Source: a virus. Taken from it: a DNA stretch of 42,718 nt. The position numbers and the translations under genes are program-made. Location: positions 1-42,718 of the IMG/VR virus record IMGVR_UViG_3300046656_000396; one strand, given 5' to 3'. Of this stretch, positions 21,701 to 26,945 are shown piece after piece (the first letter of the stretch is position 1; each line of letters starts with the position of its first letter). The notes under the pieces were generated by a model. That model was not told where the DNA came from and ran no database searches. It saw only the letters and a program-made list of their open reading frames with translations.

Positions 21701-21907
21701 ATGGCAATCGAATGGGATGAGCTTCCACAGAGGGAAGCGTTGGAAGAGCTCGCGCGCGGCATCAAGTGGCGTCGCGAGCTCAAGGCGAAGTTGGATGCGC
21801 TCGACCAGGCCGAGGAGCAACCACGCGGCCGTGGGCGCCCTCGCAGCAATGGTAGCGAGTTCCCCGAACACGCACGCGGTGCGCTCGACACGGCTGGTGA
21901 AGCGTGA
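21701..21907 (+). CDS. Small protein with AT-hook-like motif, 68 aa
   Basis: ATG at 21701 is preceded by the same GAACCGGGAGA leader (21683-21693). N-terminal charged helix (EWDELPQREALEELARGIKWRRELKAKLDAL), then RGRGRPRS, an AT-hook-like DNA-binding motif, then an acidic tail. Possibly a small DNA-binding regulator. GTGA overlap with the next membrane micro-gene. Confidence 0.6.
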   Translation: MAIEWDELPQREALEELARGIKWRRELKAKLDALDQAEEQPRGRGRPRSNGSEFPEHARGALDTAGEA

Positions 21908-22023
21908 AGCTCGCTGTAGCAATGCAGTGGGTACGGGCTGGCTGCCTCGTGCTGTTGGTGCTCGCAGGCGTGGCAACGTGCGGTGCCCTGGGCGGCACGA
22001 TTGCCGATGAGGTGATGCGATGA
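21904..22023 (+). CDS. 39-aa membrane micro-protein
   Basis: GTG at 21904 overlaps the previous stop and its TGA overlaps the next ATG. One hydrophobic segment (CLVLLVLAGVATCGALGG) after a short basic N-terminus. The ATC before the second Cys is not a good lipobox, so a single-pass membrane peptide is more likely than a lipoprotein. First of three adjacent tiny membrane genes. Confidence 0.5.
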   Translation: MKLAVAMQWVRAGCLVLLVLAGVATCGALGGTIADEVMR

Positions 22024-22145
22024 CCCCGCTCAAAGCTCGCAACCTGTCGGTCGTGTTCCTGCTATGGGTCACGATCGGCTTCGCGCTGGTCGCGCGCTTC
22101 GGCTCGCTCAGCAACGCAGACTGCGTAGTCCTGGGGGTGTGCTGA
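22020..22145 (+). CDS. 41-aa membrane micro-protein
   Basis: ATG at 22020 overlaps the previous stop (ATGA) and its stop overlaps the next start (TGATG). N-terminus MTPLKARNLS is basic, followed by one transmembrane helix (VVFLLWVTIGFALVARFG) and a short tail with two cysteines. Function unknown. Confidence 0.5.
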   Translation: MTPLKARNLSVVFLLWVTIGFALVARFGSLSNADCVVLGVC

Positions 22146-22366
22146 TGATGTGGCCACTCATGATTGCCGGCTGTCTCTGCGCGCTGGTGTCCCACGGCAT
22201 CAAGGTGCCAGACGCCCCAAACGACAAGCTCGACGACGCGAACTGGAATACGCGCATGGACGCGCGTATCAACACGCGCCGCACCGCCAACAAATGGCTG
22301 TACACCGCCATCGCGCTGTGCAGCTCGGCGCTCTACATGCTGCTGGTCGAACAGGGGAGGCTGTGA
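22145..22366 (+). CDS. Two-helix membrane protein, 73 aa
   Basis: ATG at 22145 overlaps the previous stop. Hydrophobic segment 1 (MMWPLMIAGCLCALVSHG), then a 30-residue charged loop (DAPNDKLDDANWNTRMDARINTR), then hydrophobic segment 2 (WLYTAIALCSSALYMLLVEQ). Holin-like topology, but it lies in the early operon, so an exclusion or host-takeover role is as likely. Confidence 0.6.
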   Translation: MMWPLMIAGCLCALVSHGIKVPDAPNDKLDDANWNTRMDARINTRRTANKWLYTAIALCSSALYMLLVEQGRL

Positions 22367-22367
22367 C

Positions 22368-22622
22368 ATGGCATTCGAAGCGATGACAACGCCACCACAC
22401 AACCCGCTCTATGGGCGCGCCCAGCAGCTCGTACACACCGCGCTCGAGGAGAGCAGCACGGCGCTCACCATCAAGCAGCTTCAGGTCATCACAGGTCTCA
22501 GCGAGAAGCGCGCTCGCGTCTCTCTCGAAGAGCTGACAGACCTTGGCCTACTCGTGCGAGAGAGGTCAGCGGCACTCGCGCGCATGCCGTACGTGTACAA
22601 GCTGCGAACGAATGGTGCCTGA
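22368..22622 (+). CDS. Winged-helix DNA-binding protein, 84 aa
   Basis: ATG at 22368 has AGGGGAGG eight bases upstream. The centre reads LTIKQLQVITGLSEKRARVSLEELTDLGLLVRERS, a typical winged HTH (MarR/ArsR-like size). Last protein-coding gene of the early operon before the hairpins and tRNAs. A possible activator or repressor of the next operon, by position only. Confidence 0.7.
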   Translation: MAFEAMTTPPHNPLYGRAQQLVHTALEESSTALTIKQLQVITGLSEKRARVSLEELTDLGLLVRERSAALARMPYVYKLRTNGA

Positions 22623-22692
22623 CGCTCTCCGACCAAAGCGCCTGCGAGCGTCAGCGTAGGAGGGTAGGGCGTCTATACAAGGCGCCCTACCC
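22619..22692. terminator. Two tandem GC-rich hairpins ending the early operon
   Basis: Hairpin 1: CTGACGCTC (22619-22627) pairs with GAGCGTCAG (22646-22654). Hairpin 2: GGGTAGGGCG (22662-22671) pairs with CGCCCTACCC (22683-22692), 10 perfect bp around an 11-base loop. The first starts at the stop codon of the winged-helix gene. No T-tract follows either stem, so factor-dependent termination or processing is as likely as intrinsic termination. Confidence 0.55.
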
Positions 22693-22711
22693 GAGGCACA
22701 GTGATGTTACG

Positions 22712-22800
22712 TGATTGGAAGCTGCAGATGCGCTCACTGCAGGGGACTGGCAGCGGTCCAATAAAGGTGAGCCAACTTCTGCAGCTTCGAGTTACGCAGC
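22712..22800 (+). ncRNA. Structured stem-loop element, copy 2 (rightward early transcript)
   Basis: Starts TGATTGGAAGCTGC and ends GCAGCTTCGAGTTACGCAGC, matching the ends of copy 1 (15796-15888, minus). GAAGCTGCAGA pairs perfectly with TCTGCAGCTTC (11 bp). Inside, GCTCAC pairs with GTGAGC and GGAC with GTCC, so a three-tier stem. The interior shares nothing obvious with copy 1. It ends 12 bases before the tRNA-Trp gene. A frame from 22701 across it is probably not a gene. Confidence 0.55.
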
Positions 22801-22811
22801 ACGCGACTCAT

Positions 22812-22884
22812 TGGCCACTGGCTCAACTGGTAGAGCACCGGATTCCAAATCCGGAGGTTGCAGGTTCGAGACCTGCGTGGTCAG
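22812..22884 (+). tRNA. tRNA-Trp (anticodon CCA)
   Basis: Full cloverleaf. The acceptor TGGCCAC pairs with GTGGTCA (one G-U), the D-arm is GCTC/GAGC with a GG-containing loop, and the anticodon stem CCGGA/TCCGG has loop TTCCAAA, so the anticodon is CCA. The T-arm is GCAGG/CCTGC with loop TTCGAGA. The discriminator is G, as in bacterial tRNA-Trp. CCA is not encoded at the 3' end. The coordinates end at the discriminator base. Confidence 0.9.
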
Positions 22885-22886
22885 CC

Positions 22887-22970
22887 CAGGGTGTAGCTCA
22901 CGTGGGAGAGCGCGGGTTGGCCATCTAAAAAGATGCCCGAGAGCTGGGTTCGACTCCCAGCCCCTGACCA
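22887..22970 (+). tRNA. Atypical tRNA-like gene with expanded anticodon loop (possible pseudo-tRNA)
   Basis: Two bases after tRNA-Trp. D-arm GCTC-ACGTGGGA-GAGC and T-arm CTGGG-TTCGACT-CCCAG are normal, and the 3' end is encoded as ACCA. The anticodon stem can be CGGGT/GCCCG, leaving a 17-base loop instead of 7. Within it CATCT-AAAA-AGATG can form a further stem. The acceptor stem is weak (CAGGG/CCCTG only). Length 84. It does not read as any canonical isoacceptor. Either a decayed tRNA or a decoy/modified one. Confidence 0.6.
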
Positions 22971-22988
22971 ACGAACCGGGACATCACC

Positions 22989-23324
22989 ATGCACTCATGG
23001 CTAACAGCATTCTGCGCACAGCTCGCGCTACGCCACCCCGAGAGCGCAGGCGTTTACACCGCAATGCCCTACGCGCTCGAAGCTGTATTTCTCACGTATT
23101 TCATGTTCACGCTGTGGCTGGGCCTGCGTGTGCAACGCGCGTGGTGGCTGCGAATAACAGGCGCAGGCCCCGAGCTGCCGAAGCAACCAGGGGCCGTGGA
23201 TTTCGCAGCGCCTACCACGCTCATTGATGGTCGGCCGCATCGCGCGCGCGCAGCACCCGACTTCAGCATTGCTGCGTGGGAGCCTATTCCTGACGCGCGC
23301 GATGCGAAGGTTGTGCGGTCTTAG
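22989..23324 (+). CDS. Membrane protein after the tRNAs, 111 aa
   Basis: ATG at 22989 follows GAACCGGGAC (22973-22982), the recurring leader. Residues about 28-55 hold a hydrophobic segment (ALEAVFLTYFMFTLWLGLRV), followed by a soluble, Pro-rich C-terminal half. A single-pass inner-membrane protein. The last 41 bases overlap a convergent gene. Function unknown. Confidence 0.6.
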   Translation: MHSWLTAFCAQLALRHPESAGVYTAMPYALEAVFLTYFMFTLWLGLRVQRAWWLRITGAGPELPKQPGAVDFAAPTTLIDGRPHRARAAPDFSIAAWEPIPDARDAKVVRS

Positions 23325-23523
23325 GCTTGTCGAGATAGAAGCATCTGCGCCTGCAGTACCAGCCGTCAGAGCCATAGCCGACATCCTTGCGCCTGAACAC
23401 CCGCCCGCACCCGTTGCACTCGTACAGAGTGTTCGGGCTGCGCGTCGGGATTCGGCGCTTTACGACGGCGCGAGCGCGCACGTACGGGTCGAGCCAATCA
23501 AATCCCCCGGTTGGCTGCGTCAC
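23284..23523 (-). CDS. Zinc-ribbon-like small protein, 79 aa
   Basis: GTG at 23523 overlaps the stop of the upstream gene (GTGA). Contains ECNGCGRVF, then WYCRRRCFYLD about 20 residues later: C-x2-C and C-x3-C, a zinc-ribbon layout. Basic elsewhere. Likely DNA- or RNA-binding. Belongs to a short leftward group (24152 to 23284) embedded between rightward operons. Confidence 0.6.
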   Translation of the reverse strand: MTQPTGGFDWLDPYVRARAVVKRRIPTRSPNTLYECNGCGRVFRRKDVGYGSDGWYCRRRCFYLDKPKTAQPSHRARQE

Positions 23524-23741
23524 GGCGTCACCTGTGGCTCGTGGCCGCTGCCGCCGCAGTGCGTGCACGGTGCTTTGCGGGGCCGGCCGCGCGTGCCGGG
23601 TGGATTGCGCCGCGCGTAGCTGATGAGCGCGCGCATGTTGGCGCGCGACGTCGGGCCGTACTCGCGCTCGAGCTTCTCGGCGATCGTGTGCGTGTCATTG
23701 CCGATCGCCAAGAGCTCGCGGATGCGTTGCGTGCGGGTCAT
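23520..23741 (-). CDS. Small HTH plus CxxC protein, 73 aa
   Basis: ATG at 23741. N-terminal helix-turn-helix-like region (TRTQRIRELLAIGNDTHTIAEKLEREYGPTSRANMRALISYARR), then GRPRK and a C-terminal C-T-H-C-G-G-S-G-H, a DnaJ-type zinc-knuckle fragment. Probably a small DNA-binding regulator. Unknown target. Confidence 0.6.
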   Translation of the reverse strand: MTRTQRIRELLAIGNDTHTIAEKLEREYGPTSRANMRALISYARRNPPGTRGRPRKAPCTHCGGSGHEPQVTP

Positions 23742-23817
23742 CGAACCACCACGATGATTTCTTCGCGCTCGTCATCGGCCCAGCGCGCAGTGCTATGCGC
23801 CTGCTAAACCCACCCGT

Positions 23818-23844
23818 CAAGTCTTTTAGACGAATAAAGACTTG
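23818..23844. terminator. Perfect 9-bp hairpin in the leftward intergenic gap
   Basis: CAAGTCTTT and AAAGACTTG form a perfect inverted repeat around TAGACGAAT. It sits in the 114-base gap between the 23856-24152 and 23520-23741 genes. AT-richer than its surroundings. It may be an attenuator on the leftward transcript or an operator for the downstream pair. Confidence 0.45.
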
Positions 23845-23855
23845 CGAGTGCTCAC

Positions 23856-24152
23856 TCACCACAGGCGCTCACGAATCGCCCGCAGCCTCTTCGCAAGCGC
23901 ATCGCCGCTCAGCGCCTCTCGCCTGCGCTTGCAGGCTCGCCAGTCGCGCACGTAGGCCGCATGGCACGGTCGGCATCGGTTGTTGAGCGGCCAGGTTCTG
24001 GGGGCTCCACAGCGCGCGCAAGTGGTCTTGCGGACCCTGGGCGGCTTGTGCGGCCGCCTGCGCCTGTCCAGCTCAGCGCGGCATGGCACGCAATACTTCC
24101 GCAGAGCGCCACCCTTGCGGGGACCCCCACAGTTACGGCACGAGGTGACCAT
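23856..24152 (-). CDS. Double zinc-finger (4 x CxxC) protein, 98 aa
   Basis: ATG at 24152. Four Cys pairs in order: CRNCG, CVPCR, CARCG, CRPCH, giving two zinc-binding units separated by a basic linker (RRRRPHKPPRVRK). C-terminal basic helix. No catalytic HNH residues are evident, so it is probably a nucleic-acid-binding regulator rather than a nuclease. Divergent from the gene at 24204 across two palindromes. Confidence 0.65.
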   Translation of the reverse strand: MVTSCRNCGGPRKGGALRKYCVPCRAELDRRRRPHKPPRVRKTTCARCGAPRTWPLNNRCRPCHAAYVRDWRACKRRREALSGDALAKRLRAIRERLW

Positions 24153-24203
24153 TGCACGTGCAACATTGACATACGAGCGCGTATGGCGTCACGATAGATA
24201 CAC
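24152..24203. promoter_or_regulatory. Divergent promoter/operator region with two palindromes
   Basis: TTGCACGTGCAA (24152-24163) is a perfect 12-bp palindrome touching the leftward start codon. CATACG-AGCG-CGTATG (24170-24185) is a second inverted repeat. A TTGACA (24166-24171) lies between them; 18 bases on is CACGAT, which would place the rightward RNA start at about the ATG at 24204. Both genes may be controlled by one dimeric regulator. Confidence 0.5.
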
Positions 24204-24524
24204 ATGCCGCGCACCAAGCACCCCCGAGAGCTGGCATACGGCCGGGGCAGGCAGATGATCGAGCGCATGTCCGACAAAAAAACGGTACCGGGGTACGCGG
24301 GCACGCTCGACATGCAGGACCCTGAGAGCATCAGGCGCTACGTGGCGGACGTCATCGCCATGACCGTCGAGCCGTCGATCGCAGCGCTCAAGCGCCTCGA
24401 AATGCTGCTGGAGATGGCCGACGCCCTGCCCCAGGTCGACGCCGGCAAGCCCCGCGGAGAGCTCAGGCTCATCGACGCTGCCAAGGCTGCCGAGCTGTTG
24501 CAGAAGCGACTCGAGCAGAAGTAG
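24204..24524 (+). CDS. Hypothetical helical protein, 106 aa
   Basis: ATG at 24204 with no Shine-Dalgarno. Basic N-terminus (MPRTKHPRELAYGRGRQMIERM), then acidic/hydrophobic helices (IRRYVADVIAMTVEPSIAALKRLEMLLEMADALP) and a charged end. It is 3 kb upstream of the large terminase; a small-terminase role is conceivable from size but no HTH of that family is recognised. Confidence 0.6.
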   Translation: MPRTKHPRELAYGRGRQMIERMSDKKTVPGYAGTLDMQDPESIRRYVADVIAMTVEPSIAALKRLEMLLEMADALPQVDAGKPRGELRLIDAAKAAELLQKRLEQK

Positions 24525-24525
24525 C

Positions 24526-24645
24526 TCAGCGCCAGGTGGTGAACATGAACCACCACGCGAACAGGCCGAGGCAGAATGTGGCGAACACGAAGCCGATGGC
24601 CAGGCCGATCGAAGCACCACGCAAGCACGCCAAAAGCTTCGTCAT
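24526..24645 (-). CDS. 39-aa membrane micro-protein, leftward
   Basis: ATG at 24645 gives MTKLLACLRG followed by a long hydrophobic stretch (ASIGLAIGFVFATFCLGLFAWW) and FMFTTWR. Transcription could come from the leftward half of the divergent promoter region at 24823. No strong ribosome binding site, so support is mainly the clean transmembrane profile. Confidence 0.4.
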   Translation of the reverse strand: MTKLLACLRGASIGLAIGFVFATFCLGLFAWWFMFTTWR

Positions 24646-24822
24646 ATCGTAGAGCCGCCCCGTCGGTTCTTGCTCAAGGCTTTGGTCGTGCGGGGAAGCA
24701 GCAGAAGATTTAGCCCGACAGCGCAACCCGCTGCGCGAGCTTAGTCGTTCCTCCCGCGCCGCTGCGCTCGCCACGCTCACGCCCGTTCCGTCGTCAAGCG
24801 TATTCCTCTTAGCGCCAGAGAC

Positions 24823-24916
24823 GTGTCAAGCTATTTCCGTGGGGAGGCGCCTCAACGCTCACGAGGGGCTGATAACTAATCAGTCAGTTAGTTTTCAGCG
24901 CTCAATAGCTTGACAC
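24823..24916. promoter_or_regulatory. Divergent late-region promoters in a perfect 13-bp inverted repeat
   Basis: GTGTCAAGCTATT (24823-24835) and AATAGCTTGACAC (24904-24916) are exact inverse copies 68 bp apart. Each carries TTGACA as an outward-facing -35. Rightward -10 candidates are TTCGAT/TCGATA (24933-24939); leftward GGAATA lies 17 bases from its -35. Midway lies AACTAATCAGTCAGTTAGTT (24874-24893) with AACTAA/TTAGTT arms. The 300-base gap 24646-24944 holds no other gene. The rightward promoter would serve the virion operon. Confidence 0.55.
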
Positions 24917-24944
24917 TGTCTGGTGTTTCACGTTCGATATCTGC

Positions 24945-25154
24945 GTGACGCCAGAAGAGGTGAAGCGCGCGGTCGCGTCGGTGGAGCTCAACGGGCTCGG
25001 GCCTGGGGCGACTGTCATCGGCTGTGCGTCCAACCTGCTCGCGATCGCTGTCGACGTCGGCGCCGACCAAGAGCTCATCGTGGCTCTGCACCAGCACGGA
25101 GACGCGTTGGTGCGCGTGAACGGATACGTGGTCGAGGTGGTTGATGACCTCTGA
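24945..25154 (+). CDS. First gene of the virion operon, hypothetical, 69 aa
   Basis: GTG at 24945 falls at the predicted RNA start of the TTGACA promoter at 24910, with no Shine-Dalgarno. Small globular protein (TPEEVKRAVASVELNGLGPGATVIG, LIVALHQHGDALVRVNGYVVEVVDD). No membrane segment or Cys pair. Could be a late regulator by position; nothing proves it. Confidence 0.55.
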   Translation: MTPEEVKRAVASVELNGLGPGATVIGCASNLLAIAVDVGADQELIVALHQHGDALVRVNGYVVEVVDDL

Positions 25155-25326
25155 CGAGCTCGACGACTGGTTCGTGACGGCCATCTTCGTCGTGTGCTGG
25201 GTCGTGCTGATCGCCAGCTCGGGCTGCGGCTGCCAGCTCAAGACGAAGTGGTCGCAGTACCAGCACGGGCCGGTGCTCGTGGGGACGAAGCCAGACCCAA
25301 AGACTGCAGCGGATGGCGATGACTGA
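25144..25326 (+). CDS. Small membrane-anchored protein, 60 aa
   Basis: ATG at 25144 overlaps the upstream gene. One hydrophobic segment (FVTAIFVVCWVVLIASSGCGC) followed by a polar tail (KTKWSQYQHGPVLVGTKPDPK). SSGC could act as a weak lipobox. Small envelope protein; a spanin-like subunit is possible but unproven. Confidence 0.5.
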   Translation: MTSDELDDWFVTAIFVVCWVVLIASSGCGCQLKTKWSQYQHGPVLVGTKPDPKTAADGDD

Positions 25327-25519
25327 ACGCCTGGAGCTATTGATTGAGTTCGCATCGGAGCTGCTGCACCGCGCGCTGTGCGGCGTGCTCGGCCATCGGT
25401 ACTCAACGATCCGCTCGTACTTCGACGACAGCGCTGGCGACCGTTACGAGCTGACCAGCAAAACGTATTGCCTGCGTTGTTTGCGTGACAAAGACGATAT
25501 CGAGGACATCTGCGCATGA
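25313..25519 (+). CDS. Small Cys-pair protein, 68 aa
   Basis: ATG at 25313 lies in the end of the preceding gene. N-terminal helix (ERLELLIEFASELLHRALCGVLGHR), then an aromatic middle and a C-terminal YCLRCLRD pair. With the earlier Cys-Gly-x3-Gly-His this could form one zinc site. Function unknown. Stop overlaps the next ATG. Confidence 0.55.
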   Translation: MAMTERLELLIEFASELLHRALCGVLGHRYSTIRSYFDDSAGDRYELTSKTYCLRCLRDKDDIEDICA

Positions 25520-25821
25520 AAGCTCACGTCAAAGCCAAGCTCACCAAGACCACGCTTTGGTTCGCGCTCACCATGGGCGCCGTCTGGGCGTGCGCCCTGT
25601 CGATGGGCGGCTGCGCCATGGTGCCTGCCGACAAGGTCATCGAGGCGGCCAGTAAGTGCATCGCTGACGCCACCAACATCCTCGCATCGCAGGCCGAGTT
25701 GCTCGAGACGCGCAAGGCTGCTGCCGACCTGCAGAGCACGCTGGCCGAGGCGGCGAAGGTCTGCCCGTGCCCGAGGCCACTCGAGCCCAACCCGTACACG
25801 CCCGATGGTGGCGCGCAGTGA
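25516..25821 (+). CDS. Lipoprotein, o-spanin-like candidate, 101 aa
   Basis: ATG at 25516 overlaps the previous stop. Basic N-terminus (MKAHVKAKLTKTT), hydrophobic signal (WFALTMGAVWACALSM) and lipobox M-G-G-C, then a helical periplasmic part (VIEAASKCIADATNILASQAELLETRKAAADLQ) and a Pro-rich end. Outer-membrane lipoprotein of small size; an outer spanin is a reasonable guess, but no inner partner is adjacent. Confidence 0.55.
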   Translation: MKAHVKAKLTKTTLWFALTMGAVWACALSMGGCAMVPADKVIEAASKCIADATNILASQAELLETRKAAADLQSTLAEAAKVCPCPRPLEPNPYTPDGGAQ

Positions 25822-26375
25822 GCTGCTGCGAGGCATACGACCGCGGCGCTCACTGCGACTGCAAGCCATGCGGGCGCTGCGAGGACGACAAGCACAGCGC
25901 CCCTCCGGCGCAAACCGCCTACGACAAAGCGCAGGCCGAGCACGTGCCGATCGTCGACAACCCCGAGGAGTACAAGCGCCAGCGCGATGCTGCGGGCTGG
26001 TGCCATGACTGCAACGCCAGCGGCTTCGCGCACATGTCGAACTGCCCGCGCCTCGCCGCCGCTTTCGCTGCCTTACCGCCTCAGCCGCTCTACCCCAACG
26101 TCCAGCCGCACAAGACCGACACAGATCGCCGCCTCGACGAGCTTCACAAGCTGCTCTATCAGCACAGCACTCGCCTCGACGCAGCCCTTCGCCGCATCGA
26201 GGCGTTGGAACTCGAGGTGGCAAGGTTGAAGGGTGCGAGCGCTGTGTACGGCGTTCCCCCCAACGCATCGTCAGCGTACGCGCAGGCCATCGACCGGAAG
26301 CTCGAGAACATCCGCCAGTCCACCAAGCTCGTGTTCGACGCCAACGGCTCACCGCTGCCAGACGAGGGAACATGA
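25818..26375 (+). CDS. Cys-rich coiled-coil protein, 185 aa
   Basis: GTG at 25818 overlaps the previous stop (GTGA). N-terminus has a dense Cys cluster (CCEAYDRGAHCDCKPCGRCED), a second one near residue 58 (WCHDCNASGF, NCPRL), then a coiled coil (LDELHKLLYQHSTRLDAALRRIEALELEVARLK). It ends KLVFDANGSPLPDEGT, encoded by a 48-base segment that recurs exactly in the next gene. Probably metal-binding; role unknown. Confidence 0.6.
   Translation: MSCCEAYDRGAHCDCKPCGRCEDDKHSAPPAQTAYDKAQAEHVPIVDNPEEYKRQRDAAGWCHDCNASGFAHMSNCPRLAAAFAALPPQPLYPNVQPHKTDTDRRLDELHKLLYQHSTRLDAALRRIEALELEVARLKGASAVYGVPPNASSAYAQAIDRKLENIRQSTKLVFDANGSPLPDEGT
26324..26371 (+). repeat. Exact 48-bp direct repeat, copy 1
   Basis: Identical to 26590-26637. 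Encodes the C-terminus KLVFDANGSPLPDEG and includes the GAGGGAAC ribosome binding site of the following gene. Both copies end just before a start codon, so the duplicated unit is a gene end plus translation signal. A 266-bp spacing separates the copies, and the gene between them may have arisen by this duplication. Confidence 0.9.
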
Positions 26376-26641
26376 CCGCATGGCAGGACAGGCTGAAGGC
26401 GATACTGGGCGAGATGACGCTCGATGAACTCGTGCGGTACGCGGGCTCTGGTGACGACAATGAGTTTGCCGAAGAGATCAACCGACGCCGCGATCGGCTG
26501 TTCGAAGCGAAGGAGCAGGCCGCTTCCAACCTAGGTTATTGGCAAGCACGCCTAGAGTCCGCACGCGAATCCTACCGGAGACGATACGTCAAGCTCGTGT
26601 TCGACGCCAACGGCTCACCGCTGCCAGACGAGGGAACGTGA
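26372..26641 (+). CDS. Hypothetical helical protein with duplicated C-terminus, 89 aa
   Basis: ATG at 26372 overlaps the previous stop (ATGA). Charged helical protein (LKAILGEMTLDELVRYAGSGDDNEFAEEINRRRDRLFEAKEQAA) whose last 16 residues repeat the end of the upstream protein exactly. No Cys cluster. Function unknown. Confidence 0.55.
   Translation: MTAWQDRLKAILGEMTLDELVRYAGSGDDNEFAEEINRRRDRLFEAKEQAASNLGYWQARLESARESYRRRYVKLVFDANGSPLPDEGT
26590..26637 (+). repeat. Exact 48-bp direct repeat, copy 2
   Basis: Second copy of 26324-26371, with no mismatches, again ending at a start codon (GTG at 26638 / ATG at 26644). The absence of divergence at silent sites suggests a recent duplication or ongoing recombination. 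Confidence 0.9.
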
Positions 26642-26643
26642 GA

Positions 26644-26751
26644 ATGAAAGGCTGGAGCCCGCTGGCGATCTGCGCGCTTTTCGTGCTTGGGCCTCTCGCG
26701 TTCGGCGTCGCCACGGTCGCGTTCTTTGCGCTGCTCGGCAGGTGCCTATGA
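26644..26751 (+). CDS. 35-aa membrane micro-protein
   Basis: ATG at 26644 is favoured because GAGGG lies nine bases upstream; a GTG at 26638 is possible. MKGWS followed by a 25-residue hydrophobic helix (PLAICALFVLGPLAFGVATV). Single-pass membrane peptide. Stop overlaps the next ATG. Function unknown. Confidence 0.5.
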   Translation: MKGWSPLAICALFVLGPLAFGVATVAFFALLGRCL

Positions 26752-26945
26752 CCAGCGAAGCCGACGGCTACGTGTTCGTGAAGGGCTGCGACTCGTGCCC
26801 GCTGGCCAACGTCTACTTCTGCGCTCATCCGTCAGCGCCGAATGAAGACGGTGAGCTGGTGATCAACACGTTCAAGGGTGAAGCCCACCCCGACTGCCCG
26901 CTGCGCAGGCACTCGCTGCACATCGCGCTGGAGCCAACAGCGTGA
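26748..26945 (+). CDS. CxxCPL Cys-rich protein, 65 aa (paralogue of the 13355-13732 gene)
   Basis: ATG at 26748 overlaps the previous stop. Reads GCDSCPLANVYFCAHP and later DCPLRRHS, the same C-x2-CPL...C-x-HP...CPLR pattern as the N-terminal part of the protein at 13355-13732 but without the coiled coil. Four conserved cysteines, one His: probably a small metal-binding fold. Function unknown. Confidence 0.6.
   Translation: MTSEADGYVFVKGCDSCPLANVYFCAHPSAPNEDGELVINTFKGEAHPDCPLRRHSLHIALEPTA

Noticed and set aside
22701-22928. 75-aa frame across the stem-loop element and tRNA-Trp
   Set aside because: It would translate a tRNA and a structured element; no ribosome binding site and no codon bias support.
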